In this document: positions 19,142 through 28,148 of the stretch, one piece after another
Numbering within the stretch: the first letter of the stretch is position 1
Layout of the letters: every line of letters begins with the position of its first letter
From: Helicobacter marmotae
Lineage (GTDB): Bacteria; Campylobacterota; Campylobacteria; Campylobacterales; Helicobacteraceae
Length of the DNA: 64,000 nt
Reading direction: 5' to 3'
NCBI RefSeq assembly: GCF_003364255.1
Contig: NZ_NXLR01000004.1
Span: forward strand, 1 to 64,000
Notes under the pieces: model-generated
What the model saw: the letters and a program-made list of their open reading frames with translations, nothing else
Databases searched by the model: none
Told to the model about the DNA's origin: nothing
Program-made: the position numbers and the translations under genes

Positions 19142-19498
19142 ATGATTGATTATACTTTTTTTGAGACACTTCTTAATGAGCGCCTAAAGAAGCTTTATGA
19201 AAGCATTGAGCATAAAAACACGCATATTAGCCAGATTCAAAACACTCACCACAAAGATGAGGGGGATATTGTAGGGGCGGGATTACAAGGGAATCTAGAA
19301 ATGAATATGATTGATTTATATCATAATGAAATGCGTGAAATTAGCAATTCCCTAAGGAAGATAAAAGAGGGAGTTTATGGAATATGTGAGATGTGTGATG
19401 ATGAAATTGACATAGAGCGTCTCAAAGTCAAACCTCATGCGAGATATTGCATTAACTGCCGTGAATTATTTGAAAAAACTAGCAAAAAGGAGCGATAG
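19142..19498 (+). CDS. DksA/TraR-family zinc-finger protein
   Basis: A 118-residue protein with a coiled-coil N-terminal half and the C4 finger CEMCDDEIDIERLKVKPHARYC...C (about residues 83-108). DksA family proteins bind in the RNA polymerase secondary channel and modify the response to ppGpp. It lies 8 bp after rlmH and overlaps the next gene by one base, so it belongs to the accD-rlmH unit. The coiled-coil tip is not clearly the DxxDxA of classic DksA (DEGDIVGA is seen), so DksA-like is the safe name. Confidence 0.85.
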   Translation: MIDYTFFETLLNERLKKLYESIEHKNTHISQIQNTHHKDEGDIVGAGLQGNLEMNMIDLYHNEMREISNSLRKIKEGVYGICEMCDDEIDIERLKVKPHARYCINCRELFEKTSKKER

Positions 19499-20523
19499 TG
19501 AAGCTGAAATATTATGTTACATTCTCTTGTATTTTTATGCTTGCTTTGGGGCTTTATGTATATAGCCTTGATAGCACATATTATACTTATACCCTACCCT
19601 TTGGCCAAAACCACCTCTCTTTGCCCATTGCGATATGGATAGTGGGCATTGTGGGTTTGTTTTTTATCGCCACGTTGATATTCTTTGCCTCTGCTTGGGC
19701 GGGAGATTTATTGGAGGGGTATTATCGTAAAAATGACTATGACAAGCTACTCTCACAAATTAACGAACAATCCCTCAATCAAAAGATAAAAAATCGTGTG
19801 TATAAATGCAAGAGTTTCTCTGAATTATCAAAAATCCTGCAACGTTTCTACCTCAAACCGCGCCTTGATTCAGTAGAGAGCTTTAATCGTAAAATTGATA
19901 CGCTTTTTGAAGATTATAAAAATGTAATGAGCGGTAAGGTGGTGGATTTAAAAAGCTACCACTTAAGCAAAGATAATAAATTTAATATCCAAAATCTCAA
20001 AAATAAAATTGCTAGCAACTATAAAAATGGATTTAATATCCTAGAGCAGGACTACCCCAATGAGCTTAAAAGCTATGCTGCACAAGAGATTCTTAAAAAT
20101 GCCCAAAATAAAGAGCTTGATAAGCTTAAAACCATCTTCCCCGCAGAGATTTTAGATAAAAACTTAGCCCAAGAAATCTTCAAGCTCTATCTCAAACATC
20201 ATCAAAATATTGAAGATAAAAACATATATGAAGTGCTAAAAAGTGTAGGCACAAATGGGGCAGAATATGTCCAGTATGCGATTAATGCCAAGGGTGAATT
20301 GCCCCCTGATAGGTGGATACATTTCTTTGAGGCTTGCGCAGATAATGATGAAAACGCAGAAATGGCACTCTTTTATGTGTTCTTTGAACTTGAAATGATT
20401 GATAAAGCAAAAGAGAGACATCGCTCACATGCTAAAGGCGAATATAAAATCATCGATGCGTATTTGGATTTAAAAGGCATAGGCAAGCACTATCCATTTG
20501 ATATATTTCTTTTGCATACCTAA
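19498..20523 (+). CDS. Unrecognised two-helix membrane protein
   Basis: A 341-residue protein with a GTG start sharing a base with the dksA-like stop. Two hydrophobic helices lie near residues 6-25 and 40-64, the hairpin arrangement of LapA-type proteins. A long, mostly helical, charged cytoplasmic part follows (about 75-341), with alpha-repeat-like segments rich in Lys, Asn and Glu. I do not recognise the family. It looks like a conserved hypothetical of the group. Its end overlaps the convergent NFACT gene by 4 nt. It is probably cotranscribed with the dksA-like gene. Confidence 0.7.
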   Translation: MKLKYYVTFSCIFMLALGLYVYSLDSTYYTYTLPFGQNHLSLPIAIWIVGIVGLFFIATLIFFASAWAGDLLEGYYRKNDYDKLLSQINEQSLNQKIKNRVYKCKSFSELSKILQRFYLKPRLDSVESFNRKIDTLFEDYKNVMSGKVVDLKSYHLSKDNKFNIQNLKNKIASNYKNGFNILEQDYPNELKSYAAQEILKNAQNKELDKLKTIFPAEILDKNLAQEIFKLYLKHHQNIEDKNIYEVLKSVGTNGAEYVQYAINAKGELPPDRWIHFFEACADNDENAEMALFYVFFELEMIDKAKERHRSHAKGEYKIIDAYLDLKGIGKHYPFDIFLLHT

Positions 20524-21884
20524 GTCTCTAATAGCCTTAGGGCATTGCCACTTTGCACGCGGTAACTTATGCTTTTATGCTTGGCATAGCTTACTTTGCC
20601 ACCAGAAGCAGGCTTGACAAATCGCCGCCTTGTCCAATCCACTACAAAATCCCCCACCCCCTTGCGTTGCACATAAAGCCCTATGAGTATCTCGGCTACC
20701 TTTTGCAAGGTATCGCTTGATGGCATTTGCTTCCCACAATGAATAATCCCATGCGCGCTGGGCACATCACGGATATGAAGCCATATATCATCAGCCTTTG
20801 CTAATGCCAAAAGCCTTTGATTATCTTTTGCATTACGTCCTATACTCACCTTAAAGCCATTAATATAAAGGGCTTCTGTGCTCTTTGTGCGTTTATTTTT
20901 AAGGGCTTGGCTAAATGGCTCACTCAAATCATCAAAGCGCTCTATAAGGGCGATTTGCTTATCTATAAAATCTATTTTATCTTGCAAATTTTCAATCTGT
21001 ATGTCTAAATGAAGCGCCCTTTTACGATATTTTTTACTTTGCGTGAAGTACCAATTCCCTACTTCTTGCAAATCTCGCATATTTTGAGGAAGCGGTATTT
21101 CCACCTTAGCATTACCATCTTGCAAAATAAGCGATGATGAAGTGATTTTATGGGTTGAGAGTAAATGTAATGAGCCAAAGATAAGCTCTCCATAATGCGC
21201 ATATAATGCAGCATGCTCTAAAAGCTTGTCATAACAAGGGAGGGAAGAGAGCGCATGAGAGAGCGAAGAGCGCTTTAGCCTTAGTATATGAAGAATTTGC
21301 TCTTTTTTAGCCTGCCTGCTCTTTTGATATGATTTTTTGTAGTTTTCTCTTAATGCAAAAGATAACTCCTCAAAGCCCAAAGGCGCATTTGTTTGTTTCA
21401 AGGCAGGTTGAGGCAAGGGCTTTAGCACTTGCCCTATGCGCACTTCACGCCAAGATTTATGCCTAGGGATATGCCGCAATGCTTCAATCACAACCCAATG
21501 TTTATCACAAAGTATCACATTGGTATGTTTGCCCGTAAATTCACATACGAGATAAAAATGCCGCATTTTATAGCTCTCTTTTTGTAAAAGCAAAAACTGC
21601 AAGATTCTATTCTCACCATCTAAGCGCAACTCTTCTATCATAGCCCCATTCAGGGAAGCAAGCTTTAAATCAAATGGTGCGCAAAACTCCTCCCCAAGTA
21701 TTTGTCCCTCACTTGTAAAAATACTGCTTTGCTGGCGGGTGAGGTCAAAGTAAAATGTCTCTCTTTGCCTATTTTTATCTTCACACACAAGCATAAAAAG
21801 ATTATTTCCCTTGCGTTTAAAGCAGAGCATACGCCTCATATCTTGCATATAAGCAACAAAGCCTTTTAAAAAAGCAAGATTCAT
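20520..21884 (-). CDS. NFACT family protein (RqcH-like)
   Basis: A 454-residue protein of the NFACT (formerly fibronectin-binding) family. The N-terminal NFACT-N region includes LVCEFTGKHTNVILCD. A coiled-coil middle follows (about 265-305). The C-terminal NFACT-R part shows ADDIWLHIRDVPSAHGIIH (about 368-386) and KPASGGKVSY. Homologues such as RqcH bind stalled 50S subunits with peptidyl-tRNA and add alanine tails for degradation; that role is inferred from the family. The start codon overlaps the recN stop (ATGA), so the two are translationally coupled. Confidence 0.82.
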   Translation of the reverse strand: MNLAFLKGFVAYMQDMRRMLCFKRKGNNLFMLVCEDKNRQRETFYFDLTRQQSSIFTSEGQILGEEFCAPFDLKLASLNGAMIEELRLDGENRILQFLLLQKESYKMRHFYLVCEFTGKHTNVILCDKHWVVIEALRHIPRHKSWREVRIGQVLKPLPQPALKQTNAPLGFEELSFALRENYKKSYQKSRQAKKEQILHILRLKRSSLSHALSSLPCYDKLLEHAALYAHYGELIFGSLHLLSTHKITSSSLILQDGNAKVEIPLPQNMRDLQEVGNWYFTQSKKYRKRALHLDIQIENLQDKIDFIDKQIALIERFDDLSEPFSQALKNKRTKSTEALYINGFKVSIGRNAKDNQRLLALAKADDIWLHIRDVPSAHGIIHCGKQMPSSDTLQKVAEILIGLYVQRKGVGDFVVDWTRRRFVKPASGGKVSYAKHKSISYRVQSGNALRLLET

Positions 21885-23425
21885 TGCTTACCTAAATGTG
21901 CCTTTGCAAATTCAAGGGCTTGAGGTGTAATATTTGAGCCACTAATAATGCGTGCTATCTCACGCACTCTGCCATCATAATCTAACTTCCTAATACAGCT
22001 ATGCTCTCCAACTTTTTCTACAAGGTAGTGGTTATCGGCTAAAGAGGGCATATGCGTTTGATGAGAAATAGCAAAAATCTGATAATTACGTGAGAGTGCT
22101 TTGAGAATCTGCGCTACCCCCTCGCTCTCCTCCCCACTTAAATTCGCATCAATCTCATCAAGCACTAAAATACCACTATGAGGGCTAAGTTCCGCCTCAA
22201 TACACATCATCACTAAACGCAAGCGATTATACTCACCCGAAGAGAGTGTATTAACCTCACTTGAGCCAAGCTTAATGCTGCATTCACTCACACCCTTAGC
22301 ATAGAGAGGTACTTCTTGCAACTCCAAAGAGCTTGGTTGTAAGCGCAATGTCTCACAAAATGTATTTATGTGTTTGTTGAGGTCTTTTACAAAGTTTAAG
22401 CGAGTAGCATGTAGCGCAAGTGCCTTTTGCTCGCATGACTGGCTAAGTGTGCTTACTTGCTTTTGTAATGAATGCTTATCAAAGCTAAGATTCTCATATT
22501 CTAAGAGTTTTTGCCTTTGCTCTTCAAGGTAGGCAAGTGCCTCTGTAATGCTCCCAAAGCGGCGAATAAGCTCTGAAAGTGCGGCGATTCTATCAAGCAC
22601 TTCCTCAGGATTAATATCACTTACTCTCTCTAACTGCTCCTCTTGGTCGCTGACAATGGCTTCAAACTCACTTAAGGCATCAAACAAACTCGGGCAGCTT
22701 TTATCTACAAGTTGTAAAAATGCCTCCAAATCTCCTGTGCAATCAAGAATTTGATGCACTTTATAGAGTTGTTCTTTAATTTTCTCTTGCTTTGATAGCA
22801 TTTTTTTTAAGCCCAATAACTCCTCATATTCACCCTCTTTAGGCTGAAGAGATTCTATTTTTGCTATTTCAAAGGCACAAAACTCCTTGAGTGTGGCGAT
22901 ATTTGCCTCTTTAGATTCTAAATCTGCAAGTTTTGCCTTTATGCAAGAGAGTTCTTCAAACTCTGCTTGGAATGCTTGGAGAAGCTCTAAATGAGCACTT
23001 TGAGACTTTGCAATAAATAAATCAAGGATTCTTAAAATATTGGCATTTTTAAGTTCATCTGCACCTTTCGTGCTGATATGCTTGGCAAAACCACTTACAA
23101 TATCATGTAGTCTTTTTTTGGAGCTAGAAGTGTGGTTAATAAAATATCGTGTTTTGTCCTTTTTTAAAATACTTAAGACTATCTCTTCTTCATCATCATT
23201 GGGAATCCCCTCTGCTAGCCAATCAAAATGTATAGCATCTAAAGAAATATTTGCTTCAATCAAATCTGCATTGCTCTCTTTAATGCCAAAAATAGCGAGC
23301 AAAGATTCCATAAATACAGATTTACCACTCCCGCTTGCCCCGCTAAATACATTAAACCCCTCTTGCATATAGAGCTCTACATCTTTAAAAGCTGGGGAAT
23401 TATGTATTAAGATTCGCTTAACCAT
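21881..23425 (-). CDS. recN: DNA repair protein RecN
   Basis: A 514-residue SMC-like ATPase that acts at double-strand breaks. It has the Walker A motif FSGASGSGKSVFMES (about residues 28-42) and two coiled-coil arms in the middle (about 150-390). The ABC signature LSSGEYNRLRLVM (about 394-406) and Walker B ILVLDEIDANLSGEES (about 421-436) follow, then the switch histidine in AISHQ. Slightly short for the family (about 550), as usual in this group. Directly upstream of the NFACT gene and downstream of nadK. Confidence 0.94.
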   Translation of the reverse strand: MVKRILIHNSPAFKDVELYMQEGFNVFSGASGSGKSVFMESLLAIFGIKESNADLIEANISLDAIHFDWLAEGIPNDDEEEIVLSILKKDKTRYFINHTSSSKKRLHDIVSGFAKHISTKGADELKNANILRILDLFIAKSQSAHLELLQAFQAEFEELSCIKAKLADLESKEANIATLKEFCAFEIAKIESLQPKEGEYEELLGLKKMLSKQEKIKEQLYKVHQILDCTGDLEAFLQLVDKSCPSLFDALSEFEAIVSDQEEQLERVSDINPEEVLDRIAALSELIRRFGSITEALAYLEEQRQKLLEYENLSFDKHSLQKQVSTLSQSCEQKALALHATRLNFVKDLNKHINTFCETLRLQPSSLELQEVPLYAKGVSECSIKLGSSEVNTLSSGEYNRLRLVMMCIEAELSPHSGILVLDEIDANLSGEESEGVAQILKALSRNYQIFAISHQTHMPSLADNHYLVEKVGEHSCIRKLDYDGRVREIARIISGSNITPQALEFAKAHLGKQ

Positions 23426-23446
23426 TTGTATCTCCTTGCTCTCTTG

Positions 23447-24316
23447 CTAATCGCCCCATTTGAACTTCTCTTGCAATACATGAAAATAGTCTCGCGTGCG
23501 GGGGTAGATAAGCTTAGCGCTCTCCTTTAATGCCCTAATGCGCAAACTATAAGCGGGCATAATATCAATCATCTCCTGCCCATCGATAATAAGCTTTGCC
23601 CTCTGCTCTGCGCAAAATTCTAACACAAATTCATCACTTAAGACTAATGGTCGCTGCGTGAGGGAATGAGGCGCAATGGGAGTAAGCAAGATATTACGAC
23701 AATATGGATAAATCACCGAACCCCCCGCGCTAATATTATAAGCCGTAGAACCCGTAGGTGTGCCGATAATCAAGCCATCACAACTATAGGTATTAAAAGG
23801 CTTATTATCAATGCTCGCATGGATATGCACCATACCGCTAAGCTCGTGCTTGGAGATAAGAAATTCATTAATAGCAAGAAATGTATGCAAAAGCTCTTTA
23901 TTTTCATTATATACCTCTGCTTGCAGCACGAGATGATTTTGCAAGGTGTAATCCCCACTTTTAAGCTTGGGGATAAAATCATGTAGCTCATTTGGCATAA
24001 GTGCGGTTAAAAAGCCTAGACGCCCTGTATTAATCCCCATGCAAGGCAGCCCATATTCAAAAGCCCTGCGCATCATAGCAATTAATGTCCCATCACCGCC
24101 TAAGCTTAAAAGCGCATCACATTCTGTAGCAATATAGCCAAAATCCCTCCCCAATAGCTCAATCATACCTCCGCTAATGCTCTCTAACATCACTTCGATA
24201 TTACCCCCGATAAGCTCTTTATGCACATGTAAAAATACGCTTTTTATCTCGGGGCTTGAGGGACGTAAGATTACGCCCACTTTATGAATTGGTGCATTGG
24301 GTTGATTGGTATTCAC
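23447..24316 (-). CDS. nadK: NAD kinase
   Basis: A 289-residue enzyme phosphorylating NAD to NADP. Motifs: LSLGGDGTLIAMMRR (about residues 67-81), GINTGRLGFLT (about 93-103), NEFLISK, and the glycine-rich DGLIIGTPTGSTAYNISAGGS (about 178-198). Length matches. The gene heads a nadK-recN-NFACT unit, with a 21-bp gap to recN. Confidence 0.95.
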   Translation of the reverse strand: MNTNQPNAPIHKVGVILRPSSPEIKSVFLHVHKELIGGNIEVMLESISGGMIELLGRDFGYIATECDALLSLGGDGTLIAMMRRAFEYGLPCMGINTGRLGFLTALMPNELHDFIPKLKSGDYTLQNHLVLQAEVYNENKELLHTFLAINEFLISKHELSGMVHIHASIDNKPFNTYSCDGLIIGTPTGSTAYNISAGGSVIYPYCRNILLTPIAPHSLTQRPLVLSDEFVLEFCAEQRAKLIIDGQEMIDIMPAYSLRIRALKESAKLIYPRTRDYFHVLQEKFKWGD

Positions 24317-24362
24317 TTTATGCCTTATATGTGAGAGTGAGTAATTCTAGCAAACTTCTTGC

Positions 24363-24977
24363 TTATTGCACATAAAATGCTCGCACGATAAATCCACGTT
24401 CCTCATTCTTTTGCTGGCTTAGTCCTTCAAAAACAGCAATATCAGGCAGTGTTTTAGCAATTATATTGATAGCTTCCTTTGCACGAAAGCTAGCTAACCC
24501 CTCCTGCTTAAGCTCTGGGCTTAAGCCCGCATAAGGGCGTGTATCAACGATACCTGATACTTCAAATGCGACAATAGTATTATCCTCATTTTTCATCTCT
24601 ACAACAGCATTTGAGAGCTCATCTAAGCAGTGTTTAGGTGTATCCCAACGTCCAATTTTACTATCCTTGCAGTGGGCTACGACTTTCTCCTTTGGCTTAA
24701 TAAAGTAGCGTAATTTTGCAGGCACGCTTTGTTGTGCTTGCTTGATTTCTTCATTTTGAGCCTTGAGAAGTTCTATTTGCCTCTCTTTTGCTTCAAGGGC
24801 TGAATTTTGGCTATCAATATCTCTTTGCTTTTGCAAGAGGGCAGATTCTATGCTTTGAGTCATATCTTCAAGGGATTGAGAGGAGAGTGTCTTCATATAA
24901 TAATACCCTCCACCAAGCACGATAAGAAGGGCAATAATGCTACCCACAAAATACCATAAGGCTTTTTTCTTTGCCAT
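24363..24977 (-). CDS. Inner-membrane protein with coiled coil and OmpA-like C terminus
   Basis: About 204 residues. One N-terminal membrane helix (WYFVGSIIALLIVLGGGYYYM) is followed by a coiled coil (about 30-75). The C-terminal part VAFEVSGIVDTRPYAG, then LASFRAKEAINIIAKTL, resembles the peptidoglycan-binding OmpA/MotB fold, where R after A/S in a helix contacts diaminopimelate. The match is partial, so a cell-wall anchor role is only suggested. Start chosen at the ATG following GAAAGGAGTATGT. An ATG five codons earlier lies inside that ribosome-binding site. Confidence 0.6.
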   Translation of the reverse strand: MAKKKALWYFVGSIIALLIVLGGGYYYMKTLSSQSLEDMTQSIESALLQKQRDIDSQNSALEAKERQIELLKAQNEEIKQAQQSVPAKLRYFIKPKEKVVAHCKDSKIGRWDTPKHCLDELSNAVVEMKNEDNTIVAFEVSGIVDTRPYAGLSPELKQEGLASFRAKEAINIIAKTLPDIAVFEGLSQQKNEERGFIVRAFYVQ

Positions 24978-25281
24978 ACATACTCCTTTCACGCTAATGA
25001 TTTAACTTATCCAACCATAGCAAAGATGCAGCAAAAAGCATTCCTATAAATAGCACCATTATTTGGATTCATAAACTCCACCCTAACTCTTGTTTCTTAT
25101 GATAAAAACTGATAAAAACGCTTGTTTAAAAAGAGATTTTATGCCTATTTCCCTACAAATAAGCGCTTAAAATGTAGAGATTCTACACACCTCACTCCGT
25201 AATGCTTGGCTGAAGTGTATAAATTAAACACACTTAGCATATTATTTATGGAAACACAAAATTTCAAAAATGGAGGAAAAT
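24978..25281. other. Divergent intergenic region before pta
   Basis: About 300 bp between the minus-strand membrane protein and pta. It holds a perfect tandem 10-bp direct repeat TGATAAAAAC (25100-25109 and 25110-25119). Both divergent promoters presumably lie here. I see no gene, RNA or strong hairpin. Confidence 0.5.
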
Positions 25282-26292
25282 ATGGGCTTTATTGATTCTA
25301 TAAAAGCACAGGCAAAAGCGTGTAAAAAGACTATCGTTCTGCCAGAGACAGATGATATACGCACGCTTGAAGCAGCAGTAAAAATACTTGATGAGGACTT
25401 TGCAAATCTTGTATTGCTTGGCAAGCAAGATGTGATTTTAAGCAAAGCAAAGTCTGAACTCTCTCATCTCAACACAGACATATTACAAAGGGCAACTTTT
25501 CTTAGCCTTGAAGATAAGGCTCTTTTAGAAGAGCTCACCGCCCTTGTGGTGAAGCTACGTGCGCATAAAGGTATGGATAGCGCACAAGCAAAGGAGCTTT
25601 TGCTGAAAGATTGCCTATATTTTGGCGCAGCTCTTGTAAAGTCAGAAAAAGCAGATGGTATGGTCGCGGGTGCTACTCATGCGACTTCTGCGGTTTTGAG
25701 GGCGGCATTGCAGATTGTAGGCACAGCTAAAGATTCTAAACTCGTATCAAGCTTTTTTATTATGGTAGTGCCTCATTCCCCATATGGGCTAAATGGGACA
25801 TTTGTCTTTTCTGATTGCGGGCTTTGCCAAAATCCTAGCGCACAGGAGCTCGCACACATAGCTGTCTCAAGTGCGAAAAGCTTTGAATCTATCACACAAA
25901 ATGAACCTATTGTCGCTATGCTTAGCCATTCTACTTATGGCAGTGCAAGCCACCCTGATGTAGATAAAGTAATCCAAGCTACACAAATTGCCAAAAATCT
26001 AGCCCCAGCATTTAAAATCGATGGCGAATTGCAGCTTGATGCAGCCATTATCCCTAGTGTGGGGCAATCAAAGGCTAAGGGCTCAAATGTAGCAGGCAAG
26101 GCAAATGTACTTATATTCCCTGATTTAGATGCGGGTAATATTGGCTATAAACTTGTGCAAAGACTAGCAAATGCGGAAGCCTATGGACCTATCACGCAAG
26201 GTATGAGTGCGCCTATTAATGACCTATCAAGAGGTTGCAGTGCTGATGATATTGTCGGCGTAGTGGCTCTTAGCGCGCTTCAAGCAAAATAA
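25282..26292 (+). CDS. pta: Phosphate acetyltransferase
   Basis: About 336 residues, the short single-domain Pta. It converts acetyl-CoA and phosphate to acetyl phosphate, working with AckA for ATP from acetate overflow or acetate use. Visible: KKTIVLPETDDIRTLEAA at the N terminus, DGMVAGATHATSAVLRAAL (about 126-144), AMLSHSTYGSASHPD, and NVLIFPDLDAGNIGYKLVQR (about 273-292). Start set at the second ATG, which has GGAGG 8 bp upstream. The ATG four codons earlier overlaps this site. First gene of pta-ackA-isochorismatase. Confidence 0.94.
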   Translation: MGFIDSIKAQAKACKKTIVLPETDDIRTLEAAVKILDEDFANLVLLGKQDVILSKAKSELSHLNTDILQRATFLSLEDKALLEELTALVVKLRAHKGMDSAQAKELLLKDCLYFGAALVKSEKADGMVAGATHATSAVLRAALQIVGTAKDSKLVSSFFIMVVPHSPYGLNGTFVFSDCGLCQNPSAQELAHIAVSSAKSFESITQNEPIVAMLSHSTYGSASHPDVDKVIQATQIAKNLAPAFKIDGELQLDAAIIPSVGQSKAKGSNVAGKANVLIFPDLDAGNIGYKLVQRLANAEAYGPITQGMSAPINDLSRGCSADDIVGVVALSALQAK

Positions 26293-26312
26293 ATTCACAC
26301 AAAGGAAAGTCT

Positions 26313-27518
26313 ATGAATGTTTTAGTGATTAATTGTGGGAGCTCATCGCTCAAATTCCAGCTTATGAATGTAGATACAGAGAAGATTCTTGCAAGCGGTA
26401 TATGCGATAGAATCGGCATTGAGGGGAGTGTGCTCTCATATAAAGACACGCAAGGCAAAAAGTATGAATACAAAGAAGCCATGCCCAATCACACCAAAGC
26501 TATAGAAATGGTGCTTGAGAGCCTTGTAAGCAAGGAATGTGGAGTTATTAGCTCACTAGAAGAAATACGCGCTATTGGGCATCGCGTGGTGCATGGAGGG
26601 GAGTTTTTTAAAGAATCTGTGCTCATTAATGAAAATGTCATCAATCGTATTAAAGAATGCTCTGACCTCGCCCCCCTCCATAATCCTGCGCATTTAATGG
26701 GTATTGAAGCATGCCATATAAAAATGCCAAATACGCCTATGGTAGCGGTATTTGATACAGCTTTCCACCAAACAATGCCCCCCAAAGCCTATATTTATGG
26801 TGTGCCTTATGAATGGTATCAAAAGCACAAAGTCCGTAGATATGGATTCCACGGGACAAGCCATAAATATGTATCACAAAAGACTGCAGAATTTTTAGGG
26901 CTAGATTATCATAATTCTAAAATCATTGTATGCCATTTAGGCAATGGCTCATCTATTTCAGCGATTAAAAATGGGGAATGTGTGGATACAAGTATGGGGC
27001 TTACCCCACTTGAGGGCTTGATTATGGGGACTCGTAGCGGAGATTTAGACCCTGCGATATTAGAATACATCTCCAAACGCGAAGATTTAGATATTCAAAG
27101 CCTGCTTAATATCCTTAATAAAAAATCCGGTGTGCTTGGTATTTCTGGGCTTTCAAGCGATTTTAGAGATTTACTTGATGCGGATTTAGCGGGGAATGAG
27201 AGGGCAAAGCTCGCACGTACAGCATTTGCCTATCGTGTGATGAAATATGTAGGCGCATATTGTGCTGCGATGAATGGCGTAGATGCGGTGAGTTTCTGTG
27301 CGGGTGTGGGTGAGAATGCCAAATTCATACGCGGTATGATTGTAAAACAGCTCGAATTTTTAGGCGTGGAGCTTGATGAAGAGGCAAACAACATTTGCGG
27401 GAAAGAAGCAATCATTTCTACTCCTAACTCGAAAGTCAAAATATGTGTAATCCCCACAAATGAAGAGCTTGTAATCGCTAGAGATACAAAAACCATAGTC
27501 TCTCAGCTCAAACTCTAG
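26313..27518 (+). CDS. ackA: Acetate kinase
   Basis: A 401-residue kinase transferring phosphate between acetyl phosphate and ADP. Markers: VLVINCGSSSLKFQL at the N terminus, IGHRVVHGG (about residues 88-96), AVFDTAFHQTMP with the catalytic aspartate (about 146-157), RRYGFHGTSHKYVS and CHLGNGSSISAI (about 210-221), then MGTRSGDLDP. Length normal. It lies 20 bp after pta with AAAGGAAAG upstream of the ATG. Confidence 0.97.
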   Translation: MNVLVINCGSSSLKFQLMNVDTEKILASGICDRIGIEGSVLSYKDTQGKKYEYKEAMPNHTKAIEMVLESLVSKECGVISSLEEIRAIGHRVVHGGEFFKESVLINENVINRIKECSDLAPLHNPAHLMGIEACHIKMPNTPMVAVFDTAFHQTMPPKAYIYGVPYEWYQKHKVRRYGFHGTSHKYVSQKTAEFLGLDYHNSKIIVCHLGNGSSISAIKNGECVDTSMGLTPLEGLIMGTRSGDLDPAILEYISKREDLDIQSLLNILNKKSGVLGISGLSSDFRDLLDADLAGNERAKLARTAFAYRVMKYVGAYCAAMNGVDAVSFCAGVGENAKFIRGMIVKQLEFLGVELDEEANNICGKEAIISTPNSKVKICVIPTNEELVIARDTKTIVSQLKL

Positions 27519-27527
27519 GGGCAAATA

Positions 27528-28073
27528 ATGAGAAGCATACTCAAAACAAAGCGTATGTTATTTGTCTGTATAGATATTCAAGACAAACTTATAGGGCATA
27601 TAGCCCATAAAGAGCGGGTGATAAAAAATGCAAATATCCTTTTAGAATCTGCCGCATTGCTCCATATCCCTACACTCATCACTGAGCAATACCCCAAGGG
27701 GCTTGGCAAAACCTGTCAAGAGATAAAGATAGCAGGGCATACGCATATTTTAGAGAAAACGCATTTTGGAATCTTCGCAGATGAGCAAATCGCACATTTT
27801 ATAGCTCAAAGCAAAGCAAAAACACTTGTGTTTTTTGGCATAGAGAGCCATATTTGCGTACTTCAAAGCATTATCGAAGCACAGAATCTAGGCTATGAGT
27901 GCCTGCTAGCTGCTGATGCGTGTAGCTCTAGAGATAGCCACAATCACCAGCTCGCACTTGATTTCTTTAGGCAACAAAATGTAGTAGCACTCCCTACAGA
28001 ATCGCTCCTTTTTAGAATCTTAGGCGATGCCAAACACCCCTGCTTTAAGGCTATTTCCTCACTTGTGAAATAG
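27528..28073 (+). CDS. Isochorismatase-family hydrolase
   Basis: A 181-residue cysteine hydrolase. The family triad is visible: Asp16 in VCIDIQDK, Lys77 in LEKTHFG, and Cys110 in FGIESHICV. HICVLQSIIEAQNLG and AADACSSR fit YcaC-like or nicotinamidase-like relatives, but the substrate is unknown. It follows ackA by 9 bp and so belongs to the pta-ackA unit. The last codons form the left arm of a perfect 17-bp hairpin, which probably ends the operon transcript. Confidence 0.85.
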   Translation: MRSILKTKRMLFVCIDIQDKLIGHIAHKERVIKNANILLESAALLHIPTLITEQYPKGLGKTCQEIKIAGHTHILEKTHFGIFADEQIAHFIAQSKAKTLVFFGIESHICVLQSIIEAQNLGYECLLAADACSSRDSHNHQLALDFFRQQNVVALPTESLLFRILGDAKHPCFKAISSLVK

Positions 28074-28083
28074 CCTTAAAGCA
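28041..28083 (+). terminator. Perfect 17-bp hairpin at the end of the pta operon
   Basis: TGCTTTAAGGCTATTTC (28041-28057) pairs perfectly with 28067-28083 across a 9-nt loop. The left arm lies inside the isochorismatase coding end and the stop codon falls in the right arm. No T-run follows, so the hairpin may act as a terminator or protect the 3' end. Confidence 0.65.
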
Positions 28084-28148
28084 CAAACGCCCTCATTGTA
28101 TTTTAAACCCTGCAAGCCCTACACGCTCAAAAGCTTAAATTCATCGGC

